DNA from: Vreelandella populi
GTDB lineage: Bacteria; Pseudomonadota; Gammaproteobacteria; Pseudomonadales; Halomonadaceae
NCBI RefSeq assembly: GCF_003989825.1
Contig: NZ_RZHE01000012.1
Location: 124,001-188,000 of the forward strand
Direction: 5' to 3'
Length of the DNA stretch: 64,000 nt
Positions 1-8,961 of the stretch are shown here, one piece after another. The position numbers were made by a program, and so were the translations under genes. How positions within the stretch are numbered: the stretch's first letter is position 1; each line of letters opens with the position of its first letter. Under the pieces are notes generated by a model. The model searched no databases and was not told the DNA's origin. It saw nothing but the letters and a program-made list of their open reading frames with translations.

Positions 1-539
1 AATAGCTCCGGTTTGGGCGTTTCAAACCACTCATCCGGGTGCAGCTGCCGTTCCTTGTGAACATGAGCAACCGCGCTTTCAAGCGTAGGGTAACGGTTAG
101 GCAATTCCAGGTGTAAAAACAGGGATACCAGCGTGACCGAACGACTACGCCCTCCGCGACAGTGAACCAGCACGTTGCCTTTTTCACGAAGCGGGTAGGA
201 AGGCTTATCAGGCATAATCTGATCCAGCGCCGCCCTTAAAATGAAATAGGCGGCCAGCATCTGTTCGTGTGGGTTGCCCGGGCCGTCGATCATGCCGATC
301 TTGTAGTACCGAAACTTGCCCGGACCCTGAATCAACCCGTTGGGCGTAGGGGGAACACTCGTATCCACCAGATTGATATCCAGGTTGACGGCGCAGTTGA
401 TCACCGTCGTAATACCGTTTTCTTCAAGTAGCGCCGGGCTGCTGGCGGCCTGACTATCGCCAATATAAAGCGCCACGTTACGCCCCGGCAGGCACGGCTC
501 AATGAGGCTCATTGGAGGGCGCGGATAGTGTTTTGTCAT
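1..539 (-). CDS. Dual-specificity/tyrosine phosphatase family protein, 3' end outside window
   Basis: This is a partial gene on the minus strand; at least 179 codons are visible and the C-terminus lies beyond the left edge. The start ATG (539-537) overlaps the stop codon of the upstream inositol-monophosphatase-like gene as ATGA, so the two are translationally coupled. The translation contains HCRGGRSRS, which fits the HCx5R(S/T) phosphatase loop: Cys is the nucleophile and Arg binds phosphate. An acidic stretch (MIDGPGNPHE) lies upstream where the general-acid loop of this family sits. It is the last visible gene of a five-gene cluster with an ABC importer, so a small phosphorylated molecule is a more likely substrate than a protein, but that is inference. 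Confidence 0.8.
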   Translation of the reverse strand, partial: MTKHYPRPPMSLIEPCLPGRNVALYIGDSQAASSPALLEENGITTVINCAVNLDINLVDTSVPPTPNGLIQGPGKFRYYKIGMIDGPGNPHEQMLAAYFILRAALDQIMPDKPSYPLREKGNVLVHCRGGRSRSVTLVSLFLHLELPNRYPTLESAVAHVHKERQLHPDEWFETPKPEL

Positions 540-1345
540 GCGATTTCAAGCTCTTCAAGTTGGCTGTAATGGGTAAGGGCATCCGCGATGTGCGGTGCCG
601 CTGCGAGCACTGCGCCGCCCGTGTTCAGCGTACCGGAAAGTGAAAGATAGGGGCGTGTCACGCCGCCCGCTTCACGCACCAGTAAAAGTCCGGCCAGGCT
701 GTCCCAGGGGTGCATATGATGTTCGAGATACCCGTCGATGCGGCCTTCGGCCACCCAGGCCAGGGCCAGCGCGCCGGATGCCCCGCGGCGAACGTTGGCG
801 CCATGGGATAACAGCGCGGCCTGGGCATTCAGATAGGTCTGAAGCTCGGTTCGAGTGGACCAGCCCATTTCAATGGTAGCGGTGGTGAAGTCGTGGGTGG
901 CGGCTACATGAATGGCCTCGGCGTTTTTATAGGCGCCCTTGCCGCGCTGTGTGAAATAAAGCTCATCAGTGCAAGGGTTGAAAATGGCGCCCAACTGGGT
1001 TTTACCGCGGTCGATAAACGCGATGCAGACACAGAAGTGGGGAATGCCTCTGGCGTAGTTGGCAGTGCCATCGATCGGGTCGACGACCCAGATGGCATTA
1101 CCGTTCACCTGCCCGCCGCTTTCCTCACCCAGGAATGCATCGATGGGGAAGTGCTGCTGGATGGCGTCTTGAATCTCCTGCTCGATAAAGGTATCGGCCT
1201 CGGTCAGGAAGTCCTGGTGGCCCTTGAGCGTGTAAAGCCCCGGCTTGCGCGTTTCGAAAAGGTGGCGTGCTTTCAGGCCAGTGCGTTGAATCATGTCCTT
1301 CAAGAACTCAGCGCGGACTTCCAGCTCATGGGGCAGAATCGGCAT
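536..1345 (-). CDS. Inositol monophosphatase family protein
   Basis: The 269-residue protein has the signatures of Mg2+-dependent sugar or inositol phosphatases: GEESGG at residues 73-78, DPIDGT at 89-94 and PWD at 213-215, which together form the metal and phosphate site. Length matches the family. SuhB, CysQ-like 3'-phosphoadenosine phosphatases and histidinol-phosphatase-type members share this fold, so the substrate cannot be read from sequence. It lies 67 bp after the binding-protein gene of an ABC importer on the same strand and overlaps the downstream phosphatase by 4 nt. That context suggests it dephosphorylates an imported compound rather than acting as the housekeeping SuhB. Confidence 0.88.
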   Translation of the reverse strand: MPILPHELEVRAEFLKDMIQRTGLKARHLFETRKPGLYTLKGHQDFLTEADTFIEQEIQDAIQQHFPIDAFLGEESGGQVNGNAIWVVDPIDGTANYARGIPHFCVCIAFIDRGKTQLGAIFNPCTDELYFTQRGKGAYKNAEAIHVAATHDFTTATIEMGWSTRTELQTYLNAQAALLSHGANVRRGASGALALAWVAEGRIDGYLEHHMHPWDSLAGLLLVREAGGVTRPYLSLSGTLNTGGAVLAAAPHIADALTHYSQLEELEIA

Positions 1346-1412
1346 ATCTATCCTTATATAATGCAGCGTGAACGCAGGTGTTGTTGTTAACGGCTGTTGT
1401 TAGTAGCGATAG

Positions 1413-2516
1413 TTAACGCCGATAGTTCAGCATCCAAAGATCCTGCCAATCCTGGCGGTTTTCCCAGTCATCGATGGCCGTGCTGGGGGAATAGTCAAAT
1501 AACTGGGCCTTGAGGGCGCCAATGCCGGAAGGCTCTGTCTCGGGCAGTGAAATATCTGAGCGGGTGGAAATTTTGCCATCCTGAGCTTGAGGCGCGATGC
1601 CTTCTTCGGTCAGCAGGTAATACAAGAAGAGCTTGGCAGCATTCGGGCTTTGGGTGCCACTGGCAATAAGGCCAATGGAGGGGTAGGTCCAGCCAAGCCA
1701 GGGGTCCAGGTCTTCGCAAATACCCAACTTCATCCCGTCAGCATTATCACGAAATTTGGCGGTGCTGGTTAAGCCGAGAAAACTGTCCTGCTGATCCGGG
1801 GAGGCAACGGCTTCGGCTGCATTGGAATCTGAATCGGTCAGCAGCGGTGCGTTAGCAGCAAGTGCTTTTACCCAGGCGGCGGTGGCACTCTCTTCGGTGT
1901 CGGGTAATGGGTGGCCGTATCGCGCCTCAAAGGCTGCCGCCATTGCTTCATCCCCATGCTGGGCCATCTGATTAAACCAGTCCACGTAGGAGGGTTTGCC
2001 CAGCGGGTCCTGCAGCGCCACCCGGCGCTCCCACTCGGGTTCGGTCAATTCCCAGATATTATCGATAGGGCAGTGATTGTGAAGCGCGGTATTGTAGGTC
2101 CAGACATTGGGTGCCATCACAATGGCTAATGGATCGCGGTAGCGCTCATCAACCATGGCGGCTAAATCGGCAGGGAACCAGTTAACCGCAAAGCCCGTGT
2201 CCAGCAGCTGGGCAACGGCCGCCGGTGCGTCTGCCAGAATAGCCACGTCCGTCTGAATATTATTGGCTTGCGCTTCGCGGATGATTCTTTCCAGGGTATG
2301 GGGCGCTTTTGATTTAACCCCTTCGGCCTGAACGCCATATCTGGCGGAAAAGTTAGCCGCCTGCTCCACAATCTTACCGGTTGAGTCGTACACCGTAATG
2401 GCCGGCTCCTGCCGGGCGGCAGCAATTAAATCATCAAGCGCGGTTGATTCGCTGGCCCATGCCAATGGGGTTGAGGCTAGGCTAATGGCAACGGTGATTT
2501 TTGATAAAAGACGCAT
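1413..2516 (-). CDS. ABC transporter periplasmic substrate-binding protein (AfuA/FbpA-like)
   Basis: The 367-residue protein begins with a signal peptide (cleavage probably after AWA near residue 21) and then reads as a family-1 extracellular solute-binding protein. It is the third gene of a permease-ATPase-binding-protein operon, 11 bp downstream of the ATPase gene. Such systems are commonly labelled Fe(III) importers. However, AfuABC, originally named as an iron transporter, was shown in Actinobacillus and Citrobacter to carry sugar phosphates. I see no obvious paired tyrosines of the ferric-binding type, and two phosphatase genes follow. A phosphorylated organic ligand is therefore favoured here, as inference. 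Confidence 0.82.
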   Translation of the reverse strand: MRLLSKITVAISLASTPLAWASESTALDDLIAAARQEPAITVYDSTGKIVEQAANFSARYGVQAEGVKSKAPHTLERIIREAQANNIQTDVAILADAPAAVAQLLDTGFAVNWFPADLAAMVDERYRDPLAIVMAPNVWTYNTALHNHCPIDNIWELTEPEWERRVALQDPLGKPSYVDWFNQMAQHGDEAMAAAFEARYGHPLPDTEESATAAWVKALAANAPLLTDSDSNAAEAVASPDQQDSFLGLTSTAKFRDNADGMKLGICEDLDPWLGWTYPSIGLIASGTQSPNAAKLFLYYLLTEEGIAPQAQDGKISTRSDISLPETEPSGIGALKAQLFDYSPSTAIDDWENRQDWQDLWMLNYRR

Positions 2517-2527
2517 AACAAACCCTT

Positions 2528-3640
2528 TTAAACGGCGTGCATATAAGTGGTGGTAGAGACGTTGTTACGGATTATTCGCGCCTGGCCATAACGGGTGTTT
2601 TCCAGACGATGGCCATCGGTATTAAATAAGTGCAAATGCTCAGGCTGTATCTGGCAAAAAGTGTGCTCGCCCGCTTGTACCTGCGGTCTGATCTGTGTAG
2701 AAAGCTGCAAACACTGGCCTTCCGTTTCAAGATCCAGGACCCAGCTGCCACCTGTCGGCATGATGCCTTGCACTTTGGCGGGCAAAGCGTAGGGTGTGGC
2801 CGCTTGTGTGAGGTGAATGTCTTCAGGCCGGATGCCCAGCATATGTGTATCAGGCTGGCTATTGAGACGGCTTCCCAGCGTAGAGTCAGCGGCAATCTGG
2901 TTGATCGGCGGGTTGCCAATAAACTCGGCGACAAAGCGGTTAGCGGGGCGGGCATAGATATCGTCCGGGCTGCCTACCTGCTGCAACTGCCCTTCGCTCA
3001 TGACGGCAATTGTGGTGGCCAGTGTCATGGCTTCCCACTGGTCGTGGGTAACGAACAGGATGGTGGTATCGAACGCCTGGTGAAGCCGCTTCAGCTCAGC
3101 GCGCATTTCCAGGCGCAGTGAAGCGTCTAAATTGGATAGCGGCTCATCCAGCAGCAGCACTTTGGGCTTTAAGACCATCATGCGGGCAAGTGCCACACGC
3201 TGCTGCTGCCCGCCTGATAGCTGAGAAGGGTAGCGCTTGGCATAGCTGGCAATGCCCAGTTTATCCATCACTTCGCCGGTCCGGGTGCGCCGTTCACGTT
3301 CAGGTAACTTGCGCAGACGCAATCCAAACTCGATGTTCTGCTCAACCGTCATGTGGGGCCACAGCGCGTAGCTTTGAAACACCAGCCCTAGCCCACGTTT
3401 TTCAGGAGACACAAAACAACCGTCTGCCGGTGAGTCCATTAGCTGATCGCCGATAAACAGGCGCCCCTGGCTAAGATGCTCAAGGCCCGCGATCATGCGC
3501 AGCATAGTGGTTTTGCCGCACCCCGAGGGGCCCAACAAACACATGAAATCACCACTTTTGATGTGCAGGTCAATATTTTGAACAGCGGTGGCCTGACGGC
3601 TGTACTGCTTGGAAATCGCGTCTAATGTGATGGTCGGCAT
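2528..3640 (-). CDS. ABC transporter ATP-binding protein (AfuC/FbpC/PotA-like)
   Basis: The 370-residue cytoplasmic ATPase has Walker A GPSGCGKTT at residues 37-45, a Q-loop (VFQSYALWP), the signature LSGGQQQR, Walker B VLLLDEP and the switch histidine in VTHDQ. All motifs are canonical. A C-terminal regulatory extension of about 120 residues (TOBE-like, with GIRPEDIHL) places it in the CUT/PotA/FbpC group of importer ATPases. It lies 2 bp after the permease gene and 11 bp before the binding-protein gene, so the three form one transport complex. Substrate specificity is not set by this subunit. Confidence 0.9.
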   Translation of the reverse strand: MPTITLDAISKQYSRQATAVQNIDLHIKSGDFMCLLGPSGCGKTTMLRMIAGLEHLSQGRLFIGDQLMDSPADGCFVSPEKRGLGLVFQSYALWPHMTVEQNIEFGLRLRKLPERERRTRTGEVMDKLGIASYAKRYPSQLSGGQQQRVALARMMVLKPKVLLLDEPLSNLDASLRLEMRAELKRLHQAFDTTILFVTHDQWEAMTLATTIAVMSEGQLQQVGSPDDIYARPANRFVAEFIGNPPINQIAADSTLGSRLNSQPDTHMLGIRPEDIHLTQAATPYALPAKVQGIMPTGGSWVLDLETEGQCLQLSTQIRPQVQAGEHTFCQIQPEHLHLFNTDGHRLENTRYGQARIIRNNVSTTTYMHAV

Positions 3641-3642
3641 AA

Positions 3643-5448
3643 TTAGCTCTCCAGGCCTTGGGCAAGGCCCGTTTTGGTTAATTTTTGAGTCAGAATCGTG
3701 CCGCCCCAGGCGAGCATGGCGATCATGAGTACAACGGCGTTGGCGGCTTGTGTGTAGTTGTAATCAACCAGGCGCAGAGAGTAGGTAGTAAGTACTTCGG
3801 TAGCCGGCACCGCCAGAATGATGAACAGGCTTACGCCCTTGATGCCCGAGATAAACGGCAAGACGATACCCACTACCAGCGCGCCTTTCTGAATGGGCAC
3901 AATGATGCTCCACATGCGCCGTAGCCACGAAGCGCCTGAAATCTGCGCCGCCTCTTCGGGCTCTTTACCCAGCTGCGTCATGGCCGAGATGCCTGCCCGT
4001 GACGCAAAGGGCATTTGGTCGGCAATTAGTGCGAGCATCAGAATCATCGACGTGCCATATAGCGCAGGAACAGGGCCACGCTGCACGGCAAAAAGAGAAA
4101 GCGTGGCGGCGGCAAAGGCAATTCCAGGCACCAGGTAGGGCATAAACGTGAGCTGGCGCAGCGAGCTTGCCAGCCACCGCCAGGGCGTACGCGTTACCAC
4201 ATAGCCCACTAGTAGGCCTAGCAAACCGGCGCACACAGACGCGGTACCCACAATACGCAGGCTGTTCCAGGTGGCGGACCAGAATTCAGGGGTCAGTAAG
4301 ATGCCGTTTTTTAAGGCGATCGTATTGAGGTTGGTACCAATCCAGTAATCCAGGGTGAAGTTACTTAAATGAAAACGGCCCGGAATACGCATGATGGTTG
4401 AAAGAAAGAGCGTTAAAAGGGGGAGAACGACGCCAATGATAAACAGGGTCGCGGCTAATAAAGTGGCAGGAAGCCGCCAAATGCCGAGTGGGCGACGACG
4501 TTCCATGGCGCCTTTGCCGCCTAGGGTGACAAAGCGGCGCGCTTCGCGCATCAGGTAAAGATCAATCGTAAGCGTGATACAGCCCAGCACCATTATGGCC
4601 CCCGCCAGTACAGAAGCGACACCCGTCTGGCGCGATGAAATGGCTCTGAAAAGCGAGGTGGAAAGCGTGTCGTACTGCACTGGCAAGCCGAGGATATAGG
4701 GCACGGCAAACTCACCTAGCGCATCGGCCAGAATCAACACCATCGCTGACATCAGCGCAGGCCGCATCAGCGGTAAAATGATACGAAAGGCAACGGTTGA
4801 GCGGCTGGCGCCCAGAATGCGCGCCGAGTCTTCAAGCTGGGAATCCAGCCGGCGCAAGGCGTTACCGAACAGCAGTATGACGAGGGGAATATAGTGCAGC
4901 GCCAGAATAAAGATCATCGGCACTGGGCCATACGCCAGCCAATCGGGCGAGGAGTAGCCCATTGACTCCAGCCAGCCCGGTTGGCCACCCATCGAACGGT
5001 TCTTGAATAACGTGGTCCAGGCTAGCGCGAACGTCCACGTAGGGAGCATAAACGGCACTATCAGGGCGGTGGCAAACCAGCCTCGGCCCCACAGATTGGT
5101 GCGGCTTAAAAGCCACGCCATGATGCCACCCACCACCATGGCGATACACATTGCGCCGATGGCCACGCTAAGGGTGTTGAGTAATGGCTGCCAGAACAGC
5201 CGCTGGGAAATGGGGGAGGTAAACACGCGCTCAAGATAATAGAGCGTAAAGCTGCCCTGTTCTGCGCCAATGCGCGTTGAGTCGCCAAAGTTAACGTTAA
5301 CCGCATCCATTAAAATGGAAATAACGGGCGCCAGAATCAGGTAGCTGAATGTGGTTAATAAGCCTAAGCCAAGTAACGTCGCTGGGTCTTTGAGACTGAG
5401 CTGTAGCCCCCTTTTATTGGGGAGTGCCGTAGTGATCCACCCAACCAT
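3643..5448 (-). CDS. ABC transporter permease, fused two-domain (AfuB/FbpB-like)
   Basis: The 601-residue inner-membrane protein contains two tandem permease halves, each with about six hydrophobic segments and the cytoplasmic EAA loop that contacts the ATPase (first copy near SARILGASRSTVAFRIILP, second near AAQISGASWLRRMWSIIVP). Fusion of both halves is typical of FbpB/AfuB and some phosphonate-type importers. It is the first gene of the minus-strand operon. The ATG at 5448-5446 follows a GAGGA ribosome-binding site. A palindrome in the AT-rich region upstream may control the operon. Confidence 0.88.
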   Translation of the reverse strand: MVGWITTALPNKRGLQLSLKDPATLLGLGLLTTFSYLILAPVISILMDAVNVNFGDSTRIGAEQGSFTLYYLERVFTSPISQRLFWQPLLNTLSVAIGAMCIAMVVGGIMAWLLSRTNLWGRGWFATALIVPFMLPTWTFALAWTTLFKNRSMGGQPGWLESMGYSSPDWLAYGPVPMIFILALHYIPLVILLFGNALRRLDSQLEDSARILGASRSTVAFRIILPLMRPALMSAMVLILADALGEFAVPYILGLPVQYDTLSTSLFRAISSRQTGVASVLAGAIMVLGCITLTIDLYLMREARRFVTLGGKGAMERRRPLGIWRLPATLLAATLFIIGVVLPLLTLFLSTIMRIPGRFHLSNFTLDYWIGTNLNTIALKNGILLTPEFWSATWNSLRIVGTASVCAGLLGLLVGYVVTRTPWRWLASSLRQLTFMPYLVPGIAFAAATLSLFAVQRGPVPALYGTSMILMLALIADQMPFASRAGISAMTQLGKEPEEAAQISGASWLRRMWSIIVPIQKGALVVGIVLPFISGIKGVSLFIILAVPATEVLTTYSLRLVDYNYTQAANAVVLMIAMLAWGGTILTQKLTKTGLAQGLES

Positions 5449-5772
5449 TGTTTTTCCTCGTTAGCACTAGATAGCCGAAAGCTCGACTGGATTTCAGGGG
5501 TATTCTAGAGAGGAAAGATGACAGAACGTTGACATTTGCACATAAGTGCAAAATGAAATAATAATATTTTTATTATTTATATTAGTAACTTAATTTTAAA
5601 ATCCATTTTTTAATGAAACTGTAACTAAGTTTTTTTGCACTTAATTACATTCGTTAATTTTTCCTTGCTTTAGTGCTATCAACATTATTGGCAAGCTAAG
5701 CCACTGTTACGAGCAATGAATAAGCAGGGAATAGGCTACTTTAAAGATCTATTCATTTTAAAAGGCAGCCAT
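5449..5772. other. AT-rich divergent intergenic region
   Basis: This 324-bp stretch separates the minus-strand ABC operon from the plus-strand ABC1 kinase. It is markedly AT-rich from about 5550 to 5700 and contains the GTGCAAA palindrome and one extra half-site. No additional ORF with a ribosome-binding site was seen. An ATG at 5716 is in frame with the kinase but is poorly supported as a start. Confidence 0.5.
5535..5552. promoter_or_regulatory. Palindrome TTTGCAC-ATAA-GTGCAAA, putative operator
   Basis: A perfect inverted repeat with 7-bp arms and a 4-bp spacer lies 87 bp upstream of the ABC permease start. A second copy of the left arm, TTTGCAC, occurs at 5634-5640 after a T-run. The surrounding 5520-5690 region is strongly AT-rich and lies between the divergent permease and kinase genes, so either gene could be the target. 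No regulator gene is adjacent. Confidence 0.45.
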
Positions 5773-7017
5773 ATGCGCGAACGCGGTAGAACTCGGAGGT
5801 TAATGGGCTTGGGCGCGCGTACGGGCGGTGCGATGCTTAAAACACGCCTTGGCGGCCAGGCCGACTGGCGCGCGCTGGGCGAGGCGCTGTTTGAAGGACT
5901 CTCCGAGCTGAAAGGCCCGGCCATGAAAATGGCGCAGATGATGTCCCAATGGGACGACCTGCTGCCGCCGGATTTAGCCGATGAGCTTGCTCGCCTGCAA
6001 CGCCAGGCCGAACCCATGCCCTGGCCACGCATACGCGAAGCGCTGGAGTTGCAGTACGGTGATATTCATACGTACTTTACTAAGGTTGAAGAAACGCCAT
6101 TTGCCAGCGCCTCTATGGGGCAAGTGCATAAAGCGGCGACCCGTGAAGGCGAAACAGTAGTACTGAAAGTTCAGTACCCGGGCCTGGCCGATGTGCTGGA
6201 AAGTGACCTAAAACAGTTACGGCGCATTATGAGCCTGGGCCGCTGGTTCAAAGTGCCTCAGGCGCGCCTGGATGCACTGTTTGAGGAACTGGCAGCGGGG
6301 CTTCGTGATGAATTGGATTATCAGGCCGAGGCAAACGCTCTGGCACGTTATCGAGAGCGCTATCAGAGTGATCCGCGACTCGTAATACCCGAGCCGCTGT
6401 TTGAGCTCTCAGGTAAGCATGTTCTGGCCATGTCTTATGTGCCCGGTACCCCGCTACGTGAGCTGGAAAGTGCTGAAGATGCACTACGCCAGCGGGTAGC
6501 CGCAACGCTTGCCGATTGGATTACCCAAGAGCTCTTCACCTTTGGAGAGCTACACGCCGATCCGCACGCGGGCAACTTTGCCGCTGATGAGCAGGGGCGT
6601 TTGATTATTTACGATTTTGGCGCCGTAATTCCGGTACCGGAAGGTCGGCTGAGCGCCATGATGCAGTTGCTGGATGCCACCTTGGCCCACGACCCAATGG
6701 CCATGGATGAGGCGATGGTCAATATGGGCGGGCGCCAGGGGCAGGGTGCGCCGCTTTCACTGTATCGTGAGGCGGCCGAGTGCATTGCCCCACTATTTGA
6801 GCCCGGCGAGCAGGATTTTAGCGATGTGCGAGTGCACCGCCGCCTTCGCGAACTCTCGCCCAAGGTATGGGCGGCAATGGATCGATTGCAGCCACCGGCC
6901 GATACGCTACTGCTTTCTCGGGCGCTTAACGGGCACTACTGGAACCTGGTGCGCTTGAAAGCGCGGCTGGATATGCATGAACGCGCCCAGCCCCTTTTAA
7001 CCTGGGCACGAACGTAA
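5773..7017 (+). CDS. ABC1/UbiB (AarF) family atypical kinase
   Basis: The 414-residue protein belongs to the ABC1/ADCK/UbiB family of atypical kinases or ATPases linked to ubiquinone metabolism. Visible features are the KGPAMKMAQ helix (the family's KxGQ region), the glycine-rich loop ASMGQVHKA, the lysine in VVLKVQYPG, the catalytic-loop-like GELHADPHAGNF and the metal-binding IYDFGA. The start at 5773 is preferred over an in-frame ATG at 5716 because AAAAGG stands 7 nt before it and the upstream 19 residues look non-conserved. It lacks clear C-terminal membrane helices, so it is probably not the main UbiB but a paralogue. Confidence 0.85.
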   Translation: MRERGRTRRLMGLGARTGGAMLKTRLGGQADWRALGEALFEGLSELKGPAMKMAQMMSQWDDLLPPDLADELARLQRQAEPMPWPRIREALELQYGDIHTYFTKVEETPFASASMGQVHKAATREGETVVLKVQYPGLADVLESDLKQLRRIMSLGRWFKVPQARLDALFEELAAGLRDELDYQAEANALARYRERYQSDPRLVIPEPLFELSGKHVLAMSYVPGTPLRELESAEDALRQRVAATLADWITQELFTFGELHADPHAGNFAADEQGRLIIYDFGAVIPVPEGRLSAMMQLLDATLAHDPMAMDEAMVNMGGRQGQGAPLSLYREAAECIAPLFEPGEQDFSDVRVHRRLRELSPKVWAAMDRLQPPADTLLLSRALNGHYWNLVRLKARLDMHERAQPLLTWART

Positions 7018-7101
7018 CAGATTGCCGCTGTGGGAGCGCCGCGCCGCGTGATAGACTATGGCGCTTTTAAAACGCGCTTTTCAAAGACAGTGGAGACGGC
7101 A

Positions 7102-8919
7102 ATGCTAGCGGTATGGGTCGATCAGCTGCTGGGATTTGCCTCCGGGGCACTCTCGGCAATCAGGCAGCAAGAGCACTATCCAGATTTTATGACCTGGGTG
7201 CGCGCAGAAGGCGCCAAGTCGTTTAACGGTAATGTCGCCACCGCCCAGGCGCTGGCCCCTATTTTATGGTCACAAACACCCTTGGCGCGCCTGGATTTCG
7301 CCAGTGAGCCGCTGGCGACACCGGGGCGTAACGAACCCTGCTGGTGCGATTCTGGCCGCAAGTACAAGCAGTGCTGTTACAAAGTTGATTTCCCGACGGA
7401 TATCCCTGAGCAGATGATGTGGATGCTGTCACTGCGTGAGTGGAAAGGCGCCACGCTAAAAGCTGCGTTGGACAGCCGTCAGGCGCCACCTCAGGCGCTG
7501 CTGGAAGCGGGCCTGATTGCCGCGGAAAGTGGGCAGACCGGGCGTGCCATGCAGATACTGGAATCGCTGTTTGACGGTAGCGACTGGTCGCGCCTGCCTG
7601 AGCAGGCCGAGCCTGCGTTTGAAATCCTGCTGGATATCTACCAGGAGCGCGGCTTTACCCGCAAGCGGGCTGATCTGCTGGATGACGTGATGGAGCGTGG
7701 GCCGCTCTTTTTACGCGGCGTAGCCCTTGAGCGGCTATGTTTGATGCACTTGGATAATGATGACCTGGACAGCGCGCGGGCCGCTTTTGTCAAAGCCCAG
7801 CAGGCGCTGCCTGATTCGCCGACGCTTGCCTATATAGAAGCCATGCTGCTGCTTCATGAAGGCCATGAAGAAGAAGCCAAAGAGCGTGCCAACTTCTGGT
7901 ATCGGCGTCTGGTCCGCCAGGGCGACCTGGATCAAGAGCAGCTTGATTTTCTGGCAGCCCTTGCCGATAACCCCGGTGCGACCCTGGCCGACCAGCTGCT
8001 GAGTGCAGAGGAGGACCTGGCCACGCCGCTGGTGGCCTTGCAGGCATTGCTTGCCGCATTGCCTACTGCGCCAAAGCTCAATATCACCGTTGATTCTGAA
8101 AGTGGCCATCTGCTCTATGCCACCACTGCCCGTGAAGAAACGCTGTTTGCCGACTGGCATGAGCAGTTTCAAGTCATGGTCGACGAAGATGTGGCGTTGG
8201 GGTTTCGCGATGATCCGTGGGGCAATGCGGTTGAATGGATGTCCGCACTATGCGCAAACCCTGAGTGGTTGGATGCACCCCAAGTTGTTCAGGATCTAAC
8301 TCTGGCGCTGACCAGCCGCTTTGGCAGCCTGCCGTGGATGGCGCCCAGCCTGCTGGAGCCCTTGGCGCTGCGACTTTCGCGCTGGTTGGAGCAGGCCCGA
8401 GCTGCAGGCGAGGGTAGCCTGTGCTGGGACGATGCCGATAATGCCATGCTGCTACGTACCGGCCTTGCACTGGTCGTGGGCATGGAGCGTGGTGCTCGCC
8501 AGCACTCCCGCGAGCTTGCCGAAGAGCTACTCGCCATTGACCAGGAAGACAGCCTGGGCCTTAAAGAGCTGGTGCTTGACCAGCTGTTACGTGACGACCG
8601 AAATCAGGAGGCGCTCGCGCTTGCTGATCAGCAAAATGATGATGGCTCGCTGGTATTGGGCCTGTTGATGGGGCGCACGCTGGCGCTTTATCGTCTGGGT
8701 CGGCAGGAAGACGCCGAAAAAGCACTGGCCGAGGTAATGGCCCATAGCCGTCACGCGCTGGAAATGATTTGTGCCGAGAATCCGCGTCCGGCCATGCCGC
8801 ATGCCGATGGCCAGGTAGACCCGGGCTCGCGGGCTGAAGCGTGGCAATACCGTACGCTAATGCGTGATCAGTGGCGCACTACGTCGGGTGCGCTTGAATG
8901 GTTAAGCCAGCACCGCTAA
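7102..8919 (+). CDS. SEC-C metal-binding domain protein with TPR-like repeats
   Basis: The 605-residue protein has a SEC-C zinc motif (CWCDSGRKYKQCC, near residues 82-94), as found at the C-terminus of SecA, preceded by GRNEPC. The rest is helical and leucine/alanine-rich with TPR-like periodicity, suggesting a protein-interaction scaffold. A start at ATG 7102, preceded by GGAG, is preferred over an in-frame GTG at 7030. It follows the ABC1 kinase by 84 bp on the same strand, so co-transcription is plausible. No enzymatic motif was recognised and the function is unknown. Confidence 0.75.
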   Translation: MLAVWVDQLLGFASGALSAIRQQEHYPDFMTWVRAEGAKSFNGNVATAQALAPILWSQTPLARLDFASEPLATPGRNEPCWCDSGRKYKQCCYKVDFPTDIPEQMMWMLSLREWKGATLKAALDSRQAPPQALLEAGLIAAESGQTGRAMQILESLFDGSDWSRLPEQAEPAFEILLDIYQERGFTRKRADLLDDVMERGPLFLRGVALERLCLMHLDNDDLDSARAAFVKAQQALPDSPTLAYIEAMLLLHEGHEEEAKERANFWYRRLVRQGDLDQEQLDFLAALADNPGATLADQLLSAEEDLATPLVALQALLAALPTAPKLNITVDSESGHLLYATTAREETLFADWHEQFQVMVDEDVALGFRDDPWGNAVEWMSALCANPEWLDAPQVVQDLTLALTSRFGSLPWMAPSLLEPLALRLSRWLEQARAAGEGSLCWDDADNAMLLRTGLALVVGMERGARQHSRELAEELLAIDQEDSLGLKELVLDQLLRDDRNQEALALADQQNDDGSLVLGLLMGRTLALYRLGRQEDAEKALAEVMAHSRHALEMICAENPRPAMPHADGQVDPGSRAEAWQYRTLMRDQWRTTSGALEWLSQHR

Positions 8920-8938
8920 CGGTTTACTGCGTACTTCC

Positions 8939-8961
8939 CTCAGCCGCTTAACGCGGCTGAG
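8939..8961. terminator. Hairpin between convergent genes
   Basis: CTCAGCCGC-TTAAC-GCGGCTGAG is a perfect 9-bp stem at the convergent end of the SEC-C and AmpG-type genes. It overlaps the AmpG stop codon. No T-run follows in either direction, so it is a weak terminator candidate. Confidence 0.35.

Noticed and set aside
1413-5448. Ferric iron transporter
   Set aside because: The family resemblance does not fix the substrate, and the linked phosphatases argue for a phosphorylated compound. Kept open as an alternative.
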